A DNA stretch of 64,000 nt, from the NCBI GenBank assembly GCA_019351895.1, contig JABBOH010000012.1:2673-66672 (forward strand), given 5' to 3'. Under the pieces are notes generated by a model. The model worked only from the letters and a program-made list of their open reading frames with translations, ran no database searches and had not been told where the DNA came from. Shown in pieces: positions 1 to 8,176 of the stretch. Positions within the stretch are counted from its first letter, which is position 1. Each line of letters opens with the position of its first letter. Made by a program: the position numbers and the translations under genes. The stretch comes from Pseudomonadota bacterium (GTDB taxonomy: Bacteria; Pseudomonadota; Alphaproteobacteria; Acetobacterales; Acetobacteraceae).

Positions 1-151
1 GCGGGTGCCGGGCGATACGGCGATCCGTGCGCTGGCGGAGCTGGATGGGTTTCTCGAAGAGGATGATGCCCGGCTGGGCGCCATTGCCGGGCAGGGCGGG
101 CGGCCAATGGTGATCGGCAGCTTCGCGGTTCCGCTGGGCGAGGGGCAGTGA
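1..151 (+). CDS. C-terminal fragment of an unidentified protein, possibly chorismate mutase
   Basis: An open frame runs from position 2 to a TGA at 149-151, giving about 49 residues whose start lies left of the window. The stop overlaps the GTG start of the next ORF, which implies translational coupling. The fragment has an acidic stretch ([10 protein letters not shown]) followed by a short strand-like end (VIGSFAVPL). This resembles the tail of the chorismate-mutase-type protein that often precedes hisC in alphaproteobacterial aromatic amino acid operons. The identity is a guess from context and a short similarity. Confidence 0.4.
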   Translation, partial: RVPGDTAIRALAELDGFLEEDDARLGAIAGQGGRPMVIGSFAVPLGEGQ

Positions 152-1392
152 GCGGGCCGGTCGCGCGGCCGGAGGTGTTCTCGGTCTCATCCTATGTCGG
201 TGGCGAGTCATCGCTGCCGGGCGCAACACGGGTGATCAAGCTCTCCTCCAACGAGGGCGCATTCGGGCCGCCGCCGGCGGCGCTGGCCGCCATGGCGCAG
301 GCCGCAGCACAGATCCATCGTTATCCGGATGGCGGGATGGCGCGGTTGCGCGCGGCGATCGGTGCGGCGTTCGGGCTCGATCCGGCGCGGATTGTCTGCG
401 GCAACGGCTCTGATGAGCTGATATCGCTGCTGATCCAGGCCTATGGCGGGCCAGGAACCGAGTTGATCATGAGCGCGCATGGTTTCGCGATCTATGAGAT
501 CGCTGGCAAGCTCGCCGGCTGCGTGGTGCGCAAGGCGCCGGAGCCGGATTTGGTCGCGGATGTGGACGGGGTTCTGGCGCTGGTGACTCCTGCGACGCGG
601 ATGGTTTTCATCGCCAACCCGAATAATCCCACCGGTTCGTTGCTGGGGGAAGATGAGATGGCGCGGTTGCGGGCCGGATTGCCGGACGATGTACTGCTGG
701 TGGTGGATGCGGCCTATGCCGAATATGTCGAGCGGGCGGATTACGATGCCGGGATTGGTTTGGTGGATGCGGCAGATAATACCGTTATGACGCGCACCTT
801 CTCGAAGATTTTCGGACTGGGTGGGGCGCGGCTGGGCTGGGCCTATGCGCCGCCGGGCGTGGTGGATGTGTTGAACCGGATGCGCCCGCCCTTCAACGTG
901 AATGCCACCGCGGCGGCGGCGGCCATGGCGGCGTTGGCGGACCCGGATTGGATCGTGCGGGGCCGGGCGCATAACACGCAAGCGCGCGGGCGGCTGGCGG
1001 CGCGGCCGGTGGTGCTGGCGCTGACGCTGCTGACGCGGCGGTTGCGCGAGGAAACGGACGAGCCCGCGCCGCACCTGACGGCGGGCGATCGCCCTGCCCG
1101 GGGTTCCGCGACGGGCCACCTCGCCCTGCACCATCTGGTGCCGTGGTTCATCATCGGCTTCCTGGCGCTCGCCGGGCTGCGCTCGGTGGGTTTCATTCCC
1201 CACATGGCGCTGGCGCCGGCGGGCATCGCCGCCAACTGGCTGACGGTGATCTCGATGGCGGCGCTCGGCCTCAGCACCGACCTGCGGAGCGTCGCCGCCG
1301 CCGGATTGCGGGTGACCGCCGCTGTCACCCTCTCGCTTCTCGTGCTGGGCGCGATCAGCTTCGCGCTGATCCGCGCGCTCGGGATCGCCTAA
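148..1392 (+). pseudogene. Chimeric ORF: HisC N-terminal two thirds fused to YeiH-family exporter C-terminus
   Basis: Residues 1 to about 285 read as a fold-type I aminotransferase of the histidinol-phosphate type: a substrate segment near the start, the NPNNPTG motif, a DAAYAEY segment and the PLP lysine at about residue 220 in [17 protein letters not shown]. At about residue 285 (near base 1000) the similarity stops. The last 130 residues instead match the C-terminal membrane segments of a YeiH-type putative sulfate exporter, with the [12 protein letters not shown] and [10 protein letters not shown] motifs. The HisC C-terminal small domain and the YeiH N-terminal helices are both missing, so neither activity is expected. 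The reading frame stays open across the join. A deletion or recombination in the genome, or an assembly join, would explain it. Starts at GTG, overlapping the upstream stop. Confidence 0.8.
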
Positions 1393-1497
1393 CGCTCCAA
1401 CCCAGCCGGAAGGTCCGCGCGCGTGTGTGTCAGAGCACTCGGTTGATCGGGTGGGCCGAGCCAGACATAGGCTGAAGTGCCCTTTGGCACCGGCCTC

Positions 1498-1968
1498 CTA
1501 GATGTCGCGGCGCAACCGCCCGAGAAACCGGCCGAAAGCCGCGAGCGTCGCTTCGGACGCGTAGTGCTCCATGCCCTCGGCATCGGCTTCCGCCGCCTCG
1601 GCCGGGACGCCGAGCGCCAGCAGAAACTCCACCATCAACCGATGCCGGGCGCGGACGCGCTGAGCCAGCTCCTGGCCCGCTTCGGTGAGGAAGATGCCGC
1701 GATAGGGCCGCGACGTGACGAGGCCCTCGCGCTTGAGCCGCGTGATGCTTTTGAGCGCCGTCGGGTGGGTGACGCCCATGCGCTTGGCGATATCGGTCGC
1801 CCGCGCCTCGCCATGCGCGGCCATCAGGTCGGCGATCAGCTCGACATAATCCTCCTGCAGCGCGCTCGACCGTGCCGTGCGCGCGCGTCCGAACCGCAGC
1901 GCCTGCGTCGGCTCCTCCGGCATGTCGGTCGTCGCGTCCACCCGCGTTTCTGACAAGTTCCCCGTCAT
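1498..1968 (-). CDS. mntR: MntR-like DtxR-family metal-responsive repressor
   Basis: About 156 residues in the DtxR/MntR family: an N-terminal winged helix (DYVELIADLMAAHGEAR, then DIAKRMGVTHPTALKSITRLKREGLV) and a helical dimerisation part carrying the ligand-type residues in RHRLMVEFLLALG and the glutamate-histidine pair near MEHYAS. Members sense Mn2+ or a similar ion and repress uptake genes. It is divergent from the Nramp-type transporter gene, and an inverted repeat lies in the shared promoter region, so local autoregulation and transporter control is the natural reading. Start chosen at the second Met of the open frame; a further Met at 1923 is possible. The usual EHH motif is EHY here, so the metal site may be slightly changed. 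Confidence 0.75.
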   Translation of the reverse strand: MTGNLSETRVDATTDMPEEPTQALRFGRARTARSSALQEDYVELIADLMAAHGEARATDIAKRMGVTHPTALKSITRLKREGLVTSRPYRGIFLTEAGQELAQRVRARHRLMVEFLLALGVPAEAAEADAEGMEHYASEATLAAFGRFLGRLRRDI

Positions 1969-2065
1969 CCCTGTCGCCAGGCTTCCTTGTAGCAGGTCGC
2001 GGCCCCGTCGCGTCAATGTGAGCCTTTGGCTGTAGAGGCATCCAGGAACATCATCTCAAAGCCCG

Positions 2066-2093
2066 TTGACTGAATTGTACCCTTGGCTACATT
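2066..2093 (+). promoter_or_regulatory. Promoter with overlapping inverted repeat (candidate MntR operator)
   Basis: TTGACT at 2066-2071 and TACATT at 2088-2093 are separated by 16 bases, a good sigma-70-type promoter pointing at the transporter. An imperfect palindrome, TGTACCCTTGGCTACA at 2076-2091, covers the spacer and the -10, where a repressor would block polymerase. The outer TGTA/TACA and inner CC/GG arms match. Assignment to MntR is inferred from the divergent regulator gene. Confidence 0.55.
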
Positions 2094-2179
2094 AGTCTCC
2101 GCGATGACCATTGGCGCGACGAAGGAGACGGACGACCTTGAACTGCGAGGTGCGCCAAGACGCGCGTGAGCTGGCGCCG

Positions 2180-3511
2180 ATGACAGAGGGCTCGCCTGCC
2201 CTTTCGCTCGACGAGAGGCTGCGGCAACGCGACCAGCAGAGGGTGCTGGCCACGCGCGCCGCCGGCCGCTCGTTCCGCCTGCTCTGGCTGCTAGCGGGCC
2301 CTGGCGTGCTCGTCATGCTCGGCGAGAACGATGGGCCGAGCATGGTCTCCTACGCGACCACCGGCGCGACCTACGGCATCGGCTTCTTCATCCCGTTCAT
2401 TCTGCTGACCTTCCTCATGGCCTATGTCGTGCAGGAAATGACGGTGCGCCTCGGCATCGCGACGCGGCGCGGGCATGCGGAGCTGATCTTCCAGCGTTTC
2501 GGCCCCTTCTGGGGCTATTTCGCGATGGGCGATCTCGTCGTCGGCAATATCCTGACGCTCGTCACCGAATTTATCGCGATCCAGGCGGGCGGCCTCTATT
2601 TCGGCATCCCGAGTTGGCTCGCCGTGGTGGCCGGGCTCGTCATGATCATCGGCTCCCTGCTGCTCCGCCGCTACGCGACCTGGGAGCGGCTGCTGATGGG
2701 CCTCGCGGTCTTCAACCTGCTGTTCATCCCGGCCGCCCTGATGGCGCATCCCGACGGACACGCGCTGGTCCATGCCATCGGCACCTGGGGGCCGCTGCCC
2801 GGCGGCCTCAACACCGCCTTCATCACGCTCATCCTCGCCAATGTCGGCGCCACCGTCACGCCCTGGATGATCTTCTTCCAGCAGAGCGCGGTGGTCGATA
2901 AGGGCCTTCAACGGGCCGATCTGCCGCAGGGCCGGATGGACACCGCCTTGGGAGCACTGATCGCCGCCATCGCCGCCATCGCGACGGTGGTCGCCGCCGC
3001 GCCGCTTTTCGCCCATCACATCGATGTTTCGAGCTTCCAGAGCGGCGCCGACTTCGCCTCCGCGCTCCGGCCGTATATCGGCACCACGGGGGCCACGCTC
3101 TTCGCGCTCGGCATCATCGAGGCCGGGCTCATCGCCGCGATGACCATTTCCACGAGCTCGTCCTACGCGATCGCCGAGACGCTCGCGGCCAAACACAGCC
3201 TCAACCTCGACTTCACCAACGGGCGGCTGTTCTATGGCGCGGCCATCGGCTCGGCACTCGTGGCGGGCGGGACCGTGCTGATCCCGGGCGCGCCGCTGCT
3301 CGCGATGACGCTGACGGTCAACGTGATCGCGACGCTGCTGATGGCGCCCGCGCTGCTGTTCCTGCTGCTGCTGGTGAACGACCGGGAGATCATGCGCGAC
3401 CTCGCCAACGGCTGGCGCGCGAACATCGCCGGCGGCACGATCATCATCGCCATCTCGCTGGTCGGCGCGCTCTACGGGGTCATCACCGTGTTCCCCGGCG
3501 TGCTCGGCTAG
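2180..3511 (+). CDS. Nramp-related divalent metal transporter
   Basis: About 443 residues with roughly 11 hydrophobic segments, of the Nramp fold. The TM1 loop that reads DPGN in canonical Mn/Fe Nramps is DGPS here (in GENDGPSM): the aspartate stays but asparagine becomes serine. The TM6 motif that is normally MPH reads TPW (in ATVTPWMIFFQQSAVV). Such changes occur in Nramp-related transporters with altered ion choice, including magnesium carriers, so ordinary Mn2+ specificity should not be assumed. The gene is divergent from the MntR-like regulator and is followed 16 bases later by a small membrane protein. The ATG at 2180 was preferred; the frame is open back to a TTG at 2111, but that extension is arginine-rich and unlike the family. 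Confidence 0.8.
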   Translation: MTEGSPALSLDERLRQRDQQRVLATRAAGRSFRLLWLLAGPGVLVMLGENDGPSMVSYATTGATYGIGFFIPFILLTFLMAYVVQEMTVRLGIATRRGHAELIFQRFGPFWGYFAMGDLVVGNILTLVTEFIAIQAGGLYFGIPSWLAVVAGLVMIIGSLLLRRYATWERLLMGLAVFNLLFIPAALMAHPDGHALVHAIGTWGPLPGGLNTAFITLILANVGATVTPWMIFFQQSAVVDKGLQRADLPQGRMDTALGALIAAIAAIATVVAAAPLFAHHIDVSSFQSGADFASALRPYIGTTGATLFALGIIEAGLIAAMTISTSSSYAIAETLAAKHSLNLDFTNGRLFYGAAIGSALVAGGTVLIPGAPLLAMTLTVNVIATLLMAPALLFLLLLVNDREIMRDLANGWRANIAGGTIIIAISLVGALYGVITVFPGVLG

Positions 3512-3527
3512 GCAGAGAGAACCGCGC

Positions 3528-3728
3528 ATGAGCCAGAGCCAGGTAGCGACCCAGGACCGGATGGACATTGCTGCCCAACCGACGGGCGGCGGCCTGCCGC
3601 CCCTGCCCCGCCGCAAGCTAAGCCGCGGCGTGCTGGCGCTGCTCATTCTGCTGCGGATTTATGTGATCGCCGCCATTCCGATCGTCGGCTACGCCTTCGT
3701 CCGGGCTTTGCTCGCCACCCATCATTAG
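3528..3728 (+). CDS. Small single-span membrane protein paired with the Nramp-type transporter
   Basis: 66 residues: a polar, proline-rich N-terminus, a basic PRRKLSRG stretch at about 28-35, then one long hydrophobic segment (about residues 36-62) ending in HH. The basic residues before the helix predict a cytoplasmic N-terminus. It starts 16 bases after the transporter stop, so it is almost certainly co-transcribed. No family was recognised. A role as a transporter accessory subunit or stabiliser is inferred only from position. Confidence 0.65.
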   Translation: MSQSQVATQDRMDIAAQPTGGGLPPLPRRKLSRGVLALLILLRIYVIAAIPIVGYAFVRALLATHH

Positions 3729-3828
3729 ACTTATCATCCGACGCATCATTGGCGTGGGCAGTATTGGGTTTGACCGACGTTCACCCATATTCCCGCGAAC
3801 GGACGCATCGACCGGCGGAGAGCGAAGA

Positions 3829-4554
3829 TTGACGGAAGCGGCGGACGATGACGACAGGGTCGACCACGACGAGCCTTTCGACCGCGACGAGTGGGCGAAC
3901 GCCGTCGGCGACGATGCCGAACTGGAGCGGCTCTGGGCCGGGCTGATGGAGGCGACGGCGGACGCTGAGCCGAAGGCCATGGAGCAGCGCATCGCCGAAT
4001 ACTTCGCAACGCTTGGCGCGCGGTCCCGCCGCACGACCGAGGGCCTCGTGCTGGCCGTGACAGCGGCGACGGCGACGGAAGGCCCCGGTTGGGAGGATTG
4101 GCGCGTCGTGCTGCACCGGCATTTCGCGCGGGACGAACGCATGGAGGTGGCGGTCGCCGCCGCCATCCTGCTGGCCCTCCGCGAGAGCGGCGATACCCCC
4201 GACTGGCACGCCACCCCCGAGCGGGCGATGACGCGCGTCATCCGCTCCTTCGTCCGCGACATGCGGCTGGAGATGGACGCGATCGAAAGCGACGCGGAGG
4301 CGGCGCCGGCCTCCGCCACGCTGGTGACGCTCGCGAGCGAGCTTTTCGACGTGGCGATCGCGCTCCGCCAGGAGCAGCTCGACGAGTTGCAGAACTCCGC
4401 CGAGATCGCGGGGCTGCTCGCCGACCTCAGCCGCCAGCTCGGAGCGCCGGCGGATGGACACGCGAAACCGGTGGCCGACAACATGGCGAAGGCGCGTGCG
4501 CTGGTCGAGGTGACGATCAGGCAGCTTGAGCTTGGCGCCGCCGACGTGCATTAG
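3829..4554 (+). CDS. Hypothetical acidic protein, family not recognised
   Basis: About 241 residues from a TTG at 3829 that has GGAG about nine bases upstream; the open frame also allows a GTG at 3754. The N-terminus is strongly acidic (several Asp in a row near residues 5-20). The rest is predicted helical and rich in Ala, Glu and Arg, with heptad-like stretches around LRQEQLDELQNSAEIAGLLADL, suggesting a coiled or helical bundle. There are no membrane segments, signal peptide or cysteine motifs. It sits between the transporter pair and murJ, about 40 bases before murJ. Its function is unknown; codon use matches the neighbours, so it is probably a real gene. Confidence 0.6.
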   Translation: MTEAADDDDRVDHDEPFDRDEWANAVGDDAELERLWAGLMEATADAEPKAMEQRIAEYFATLGARSRRTTEGLVLAVTAATATEGPGWEDWRVVLHRHFARDERMEVAVAAAILLALRESGDTPDWHATPERAMTRVIRSFVRDMRLEMDAIESDAEAAPASATLVTLASELFDVAIALRQEQLDELQNSAEIAGLLADLSRQLGAPADGHAKPVADNMAKARALVEVTIRQLELGAADVH

Positions 4555-4596
4555 CCGGGTCGACGAACCCGGCTCTCGCAACCCCTAAGGATCTCC

Positions 4597-6171
4597 ATGG
4601 CTCTGCTCCGCCGCGTGGCGACCGTCGGCGGCTACACCATGGTCAGCCGCGTGCTTGGCTTCATGCGCGAGATCATGACGGCTTCGGCCCTCGGCGCCGG
4701 CTACACCAGCGACGCTTTCTTCGTGGCCTTGCGGCTGCCGAACCTGTTCCGCACCCTGTTCGCCGAAGGAGCCTTCAGCGCGGCCTTCGTGCCGCTGTTC
4801 TCCGGCATGGTGGCGAAGGAGGGACGGACGACCGCCATGCGCTTCGCCCAGGACACCTTCTCCGCGCTGCTGCTGGCGCTGATCGTCTTCCTGATCCTGG
4901 GCGAGGTTTTCACGCCCGCCATTCTTCACGTCGTGGCGCCCGGCTTCGACGCGGATCCCGCGCATTTCCGGCTGACGGTGGAGCTCACCCGGATCACATT
5001 TCCCTACCTCGTCTTCATCTCCCTCGCCTCCTTTCAGGGCGGCCTGCTGAACGCCGTCGACAAGTTCGCCGCGACTGCCGCGACCTCCATCCTGCTCAAC
5101 CTGTTCATCATCGCCGCGCTGCTGCACCACCCGGTGACCGGCCAGACGCTCTGCTGGGCGGTGACGGCTGCCGGTGTCGCGCAATGCCTATGGCTCGCGT
5201 GGGCCTGCCGGCGGGAGGGGCTGCGGCTCGGCCTGCCGCGCCTGCACGTCACGCCGGAACTGCGCCGGCTGCTGCGCATCATGCTGCCGGGTGTCTTCGG
5301 CGCGGGCGCCACCCAGATCAATCTCGCCGTCTCCACCGCCATCGCCTCCCTGGCGCCGGTGGGTTCGGTCTCCTACCTCGCCTATGCCGACCGGCTGAAC
5401 CAGCTGCCGCTCGGCGTTGTCGGCGTCGCGGTCGCGACCGCCATCCTGCCCACCCTGTCGCGCCATATTCGCAAAGGCGAGGACAGCGCCGCGCTGCATA
5501 CCCAGAATCGGGGGCTGGAGCTGGCGCTGCTGCTGACCCTGCCGGCGGCCGTGGCGTTGCTGTTGGAGAGCCACGCGATCCTGCACGTGCTGTTCCAGCG
5601 CGGGCACTTCGGGCCGCATCAGGTGGCCGAGGTGGCGCCGACGCTCTCCGCCTATGCCTTTGGGCTGCCCGCCTTCGTGCTGATCAAGGTCGTCGTCACC
5701 GGCTTCCTCGCGCGGCAGGACACGCTGACGCCGGTCAAGGTTGCGGTCGCCACGATGGTCGCCAATCTCGTGCTGACGGTGAGCCTCGGCCTCTATTCCG
5801 GGCTTGCCCATGTCGGCATCGCGCTCGCGACCTCGACCGCCGGCTGGATCAACGCGCTGAGCCTGATCGCGATCTCCGCCCGTCGCGGGCACTTCACGCT
5901 GGACGCGCGCTGCCGGCGCAGCCTGCCGCGCATTCTGCTCGCCGCCGTCGGCATGGGGGGCGCGCTGATCGGGTTCCAGAGCCTGCTGCAGCCGATGCTC
6001 GACGCGCCGCACCTCGTGGTGAGGCTGGTGGCGCTCGGCTGCCTCGTCGGCGGCGGCATGGCCGTGTTCGCCGTGCTCTGCATCGTGTTCGGCGTCGCCC
6101 ATCCACGGGAGTTGAAGCGGATGCTCGCCCGCCGGGGCGGGGCCCAGGTGTCGCCTGCGGCGACACCCTGA
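4597..6171 (+). CDS. murJ: MurJ lipid II flippase
   Basis: 524 residues with about 14 hydrophobic segments. The N-terminus (VGGYTMVSRVLGFMREI, followed by SDAFFVALRLPNLFRTLFAEGAFSAAFVPL) is diagnostic of the MurJ/MviN group of the MOP exporter superfamily. MurJ flips lipid-linked peptidoglycan precursor across the inner membrane and is normally essential. Conserved charged residues in the cavity (for example the Arg in GFMREI) are present. Length fits the family. The stop lies inside the first unit of a hairpin repeat array, which may serve as its terminator. Confidence 0.95.
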   Translation: MALLRRVATVGGYTMVSRVLGFMREIMTASALGAGYTSDAFFVALRLPNLFRTLFAEGAFSAAFVPLFSGMVAKEGRTTAMRFAQDTFSALLLALIVFLILGEVFTPAILHVVAPGFDADPAHFRLTVELTRITFPYLVFISLASFQGGLLNAVDKFAATAATSILLNLFIIAALLHHPVTGQTLCWAVTAAGVAQCLWLAWACRREGLRLGLPRLHVTPELRRLLRIMLPGVFGAGATQINLAVSTAIASLAPVGSVSYLAYADRLNQLPLGVVGVAVATAILPTLSRHIRKGEDSAALHTQNRGLELALLLTLPAAVALLLESHAILHVLFQRGHFGPHQVAEVAPTLSAYAFGLPAFVLIKVVVTGFLARQDTLTPVKVAVATMVANLVLTVSLGLYSGLAHVGIALATSTAGWINALSLIAISARRGHFTLDARCRRSLPRILLAAVGMGGALIGFQSLLQPMLDAPHLVVRLVALGCLVGGGMAVFAVLCIVFGVAHPRELKRMLARRGGAQVSPAATP

Positions 6172-6233
6172 GACCATCATGTCGCCTGCGGCGACACCCT
6201 GAGACCATCATGTCGCCTGCGGCGACACCCTGA
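6149..6233. repeat. 31-bp tandem repeat, 2.7 copies, each forming a hairpin
   Basis: Units begin at 6149, 6180 and 6211; the first two are identical 31-mers and the third stops after 23 bases. Each unit starts with TGTCGCCTGCGGCGACA, a perfect 7-bp stem with a TGC loop. The murJ stop codon lies in the first copy. Three strong hairpins in a row could terminate transcription or protect the mRNA end, although no T-tract follows. Confidence 0.9.
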
Positions 6234-6235
6234 AG

Positions 6236-6285
6236 CTGGTGCCAAGACTGGTGCCAAGGCTGGCGCCACATGACTGGCGCCACAT
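6236..6285. repeat. Second short tandem array, four copies of a CTGGYGCCA core
   Basis: Copies start at 6236, 6248, 6260 and 6274, spaced 12, 12 and 14 bases; the first two carry CTGGTGCCAAG and the last two CTGGCGCCACAT. The TGGCGCCA form is itself a perfect palindrome. The array lies between the hairpin repeats and the lipase-like gene, about 45 bases before its ATG, so it could be an operator cluster or simple slippage expansion. Confidence 0.75.
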
Positions 6286-6329
6286 TCGGAGTTTCGGTAG
6301 CAAGGGACAACGAACAATAGCAGGCGACG

Positions 6330-8024
6330 ATGTCCCAGGCACAAACGTCTCCCTCCGTCTCGCAATACCTCAACGCCGCCTATTGGGCCTATGCGCAGGC
6401 AGGAACGCCCTATCCGGACGGCAACACCGCCCTCCCGACCGGCTTCAGCTATCTGCTGGTGAACGGCGCGCCGCTGATCGACTACACCCCCGGGACCGGC
6501 TTCTACGCCGCGGCGCTGCTGACCGGCACCGGTCAGGTCATGATCGCCTTCGAAGGCACCAACCTCTACACGGGCAACGATACCTTCACCTCCGCCCAGA
6601 CCATCGACGACGCCGCGATCACCGCCGGGATCGTCGCGCCCTCCTATCAGACGGCGCTGTCCTTCACCCAGACCGTGCTGACGGACGCCGCGGCCGCGGG
6701 CTACGCCCGGAGCGATGTCTATCTCGCCGGCCATTCGCTCGGCGGCGCGGACGCGCAGTTCGTCGCGGCGCAGACGGGCCTCGCCGGCGCCACCTTCGGC
6801 GGACCCGGAATTCCCTCGGGCTCCATTCCCTCGGGTCAGACCGCCAGCGTCACCGACTACGTCGAGCGCGGCGATCCCGTCGGCAACTACGCGCAAGGCG
6901 GCAACGAATCGGCCCTGTTGAAGGCGAACAACGTCGTCCATTACGGAACCGCCGATTTCATCGGCTCCTACCTCGGGACCGCGGCCCTCGCCGCGGCCTC
7001 CTTCGCCTATGAGCAGGGCCAGTACAGCCTGTCGGCCAGCCTCGTCGCGGCGGCGGCGGCCGAATACCACCCGCTCGAGACCTATGCGGCGGACCTCAAC
7101 GTGCCCATCGCCAGCCCAGGGCTGAGCGCGACCAATGGCGGGGCAATCCTCGACACGGGCGCGCTCGGCCTCAGCCTTGGGCGGAACGGCGGCATCGACA
7201 TCGCCGGGCTATCGCTCACCACGCCCGGCGCGATCAAGGTCGGGAGCCAGGGCGTCACCGTGAGCGCAGAGGGGCAGAGCTACACCCTGCCGCTGACCGG
7301 CACCGGCACGACCTTCTCGCTTCAGAGCGACGGCCAGGGTGGCGCGCTGCTGACGCCGGGCGCCGCGAACAGCGGCTTTGTCTTTGCCGGCAGCGATGGC
7401 GCCACTGTCCACGGCGGCGCAAGCCCGCTGGTGTTTATCGGCGGCAGCGGTCCGGTCTCGGTCACTGGCGGCAGCGGCAGCACGACGATGTTCGGCGGCA
7501 GCGGCATGGCTGTGTTCCAGGGCGGGTCAGGCGCCAACCTGCTGACCGGCGGCACGGGCGCGAGCACGCTGATCGGCGGCATGGGCGCCTCGACGCTCAT
7601 TGGCGGCGCGGGCCACACGGTTGAACTGGCGGCGGGGTCCGCCCCCGAGATGCTGATCGCGGGATCGGGCGCCACCACCATCGACGGCGCCACGGGAAGC
7701 GGGCCGGAGTTGCTGTTCACAGGCCACGGCTCGGCCCTCGTCGCGCTGAACTCGGCGGCCGACACGCTAGTCGGCGGGTCCGGCGCATCCTCTATTCTCG
7801 GCGGCAGCGCCCCAGATGTATACGGCTTCATCAACGGCCACGCCGGCGGCAGCGAGGTCATCTTCGGCCTCAAGCCGACGGACATCCTGGCGTTCGGCGG
7901 CTATGGCGCGAGCCCGATCACCTCCGAAGGCGTGCTCGGAGGTTCGGATTTGCTCACGTTGAGCGATGGCACGACCATCCTCCTCCAGTCGATCGACCAT
8001 AAAGTGTTCGACGGCGTGGCCTGA
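6330..8024 (+). CDS. Secreted lipase-like protein with degenerate RTX-type glycine-rich repeats
   Basis: 564 residues. The N-terminal 250 residues form an alpha/beta-hydrolase of the class 3 lipase type, with the nucleophile Ser136 in GHSLGG. From about residue 365 there are glycine-rich repeats (GGSG, GGTGASTLIGG and similar), then a C-terminal segment with alternating hydrophobic residues. There is no signal peptide. Together these features suggest export by a type I secretion system using an uncleaved C-terminal signal. In classical RTX nonapeptides a calcium-binding Asp follows GGxGx; here that position is mostly Ser, Ala or Asn, so calcium binding is doubtful. No transporter genes lie nearby. 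ATG at 6330 is preceded by AGGCGACG. Confidence 0.75.
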   Translation: MSQAQTSPSVSQYLNAAYWAYAQAGTPYPDGNTALPTGFSYLLVNGAPLIDYTPGTGFYAAALLTGTGQVMIAFEGTNLYTGNDTFTSAQTIDDAAITAGIVAPSYQTALSFTQTVLTDAAAAGYARSDVYLAGHSLGGADAQFVAAQTGLAGATFGGPGIPSGSIPSGQTASVTDYVERGDPVGNYAQGGNESALLKANNVVHYGTADFIGSYLGTAALAAASFAYEQGQYSLSASLVAAAAAEYHPLETYAADLNVPIASPGLSATNGGAILDTGALGLSLGRNGGIDIAGLSLTTPGAIKVGSQGVTVSAEGQSYTLPLTGTGTTFSLQSDGQGGALLTPGAANSGFVFAGSDGATVHGGASPLVFIGGSGPVSVTGGSGSTTMFGGSGMAVFQGGSGANLLTGGTGASTLIGGMGASTLIGGAGHTVELAAGSAPEMLIAGSGATTIDGATGSGPELLFTGHGSALVALNSAADTLVGGSGASSILGGSAPDVYGFINGHAGGSEVIFGLKPTDILAFGGYGASPITSEGVLGGSDLLTLSDGTTILLQSIDHKVFDGVA

Positions 8025-8111
8025 CAGCACTTTTCTGCACGCCCCCACCGCAAGGCTGGTCGGCGGAAGCGATCTGTCCTTGCAGGTTTTGCTGCGGTGC
8101 ACCATGTCTGC

Positions 8112-8130
8112 TTCGTTGTAACGAACAACG
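8112..8130. promoter_or_regulatory. Overlapping inverted repeats upstream of the esterase gene (candidate operator)
   Basis: TTCGTT-GT-AACGAA (8112-8125) is a palindrome with a 2-base centre. It overlaps CGTTGT-AACGA-ACAACG (8114-8130), a 6-bp stem. Both lie about 50 bases before the esterase start. The shape is that of a dimeric regulator site; the regulator is not evident. Confidence 0.35.
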
Positions 8131-8176
8131 CTGGCGCTGGACGCCTCCGCTCACCCACTGCAAAGGGCTTTCCCGC

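Noticed and set aside
208-1203. 331-residue minus-strand open frame opposite hisC
   Set aside because: Arg/His/Gln-rich translation with no family resemblance; it mirrors the coding bias of the real gene on the other strand.
2104-2169. 21-residue leader ORF before the transporter gene
   Set aside because: It begins within about 11 bases of the -10 box with no ribosome-binding site, and no attenuator structure is evident.
2291-3646. 451-residue minus-strand open frame opposite the transporter
   Set aside because: Highly charged, His/Asp/Arg-rich shadow typical of GC-rich genes; no domain, and it runs across two real plus-strand genes.
3768-3791. A 13-base sequence shared with 34901-34913, each with a TTGAC upstream
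   Set aside because: Shared 13-mers are expected by chance in a window of this size, and the spacing to TTGAC differs between the two sites.
5184-6233. 349-residue second-frame ORF inside murJ
   Set aside because: Arg/Ala/Pro-rich overlapping frame with no ribosome-binding site and no motif; the murJ frame has clear membrane segments.
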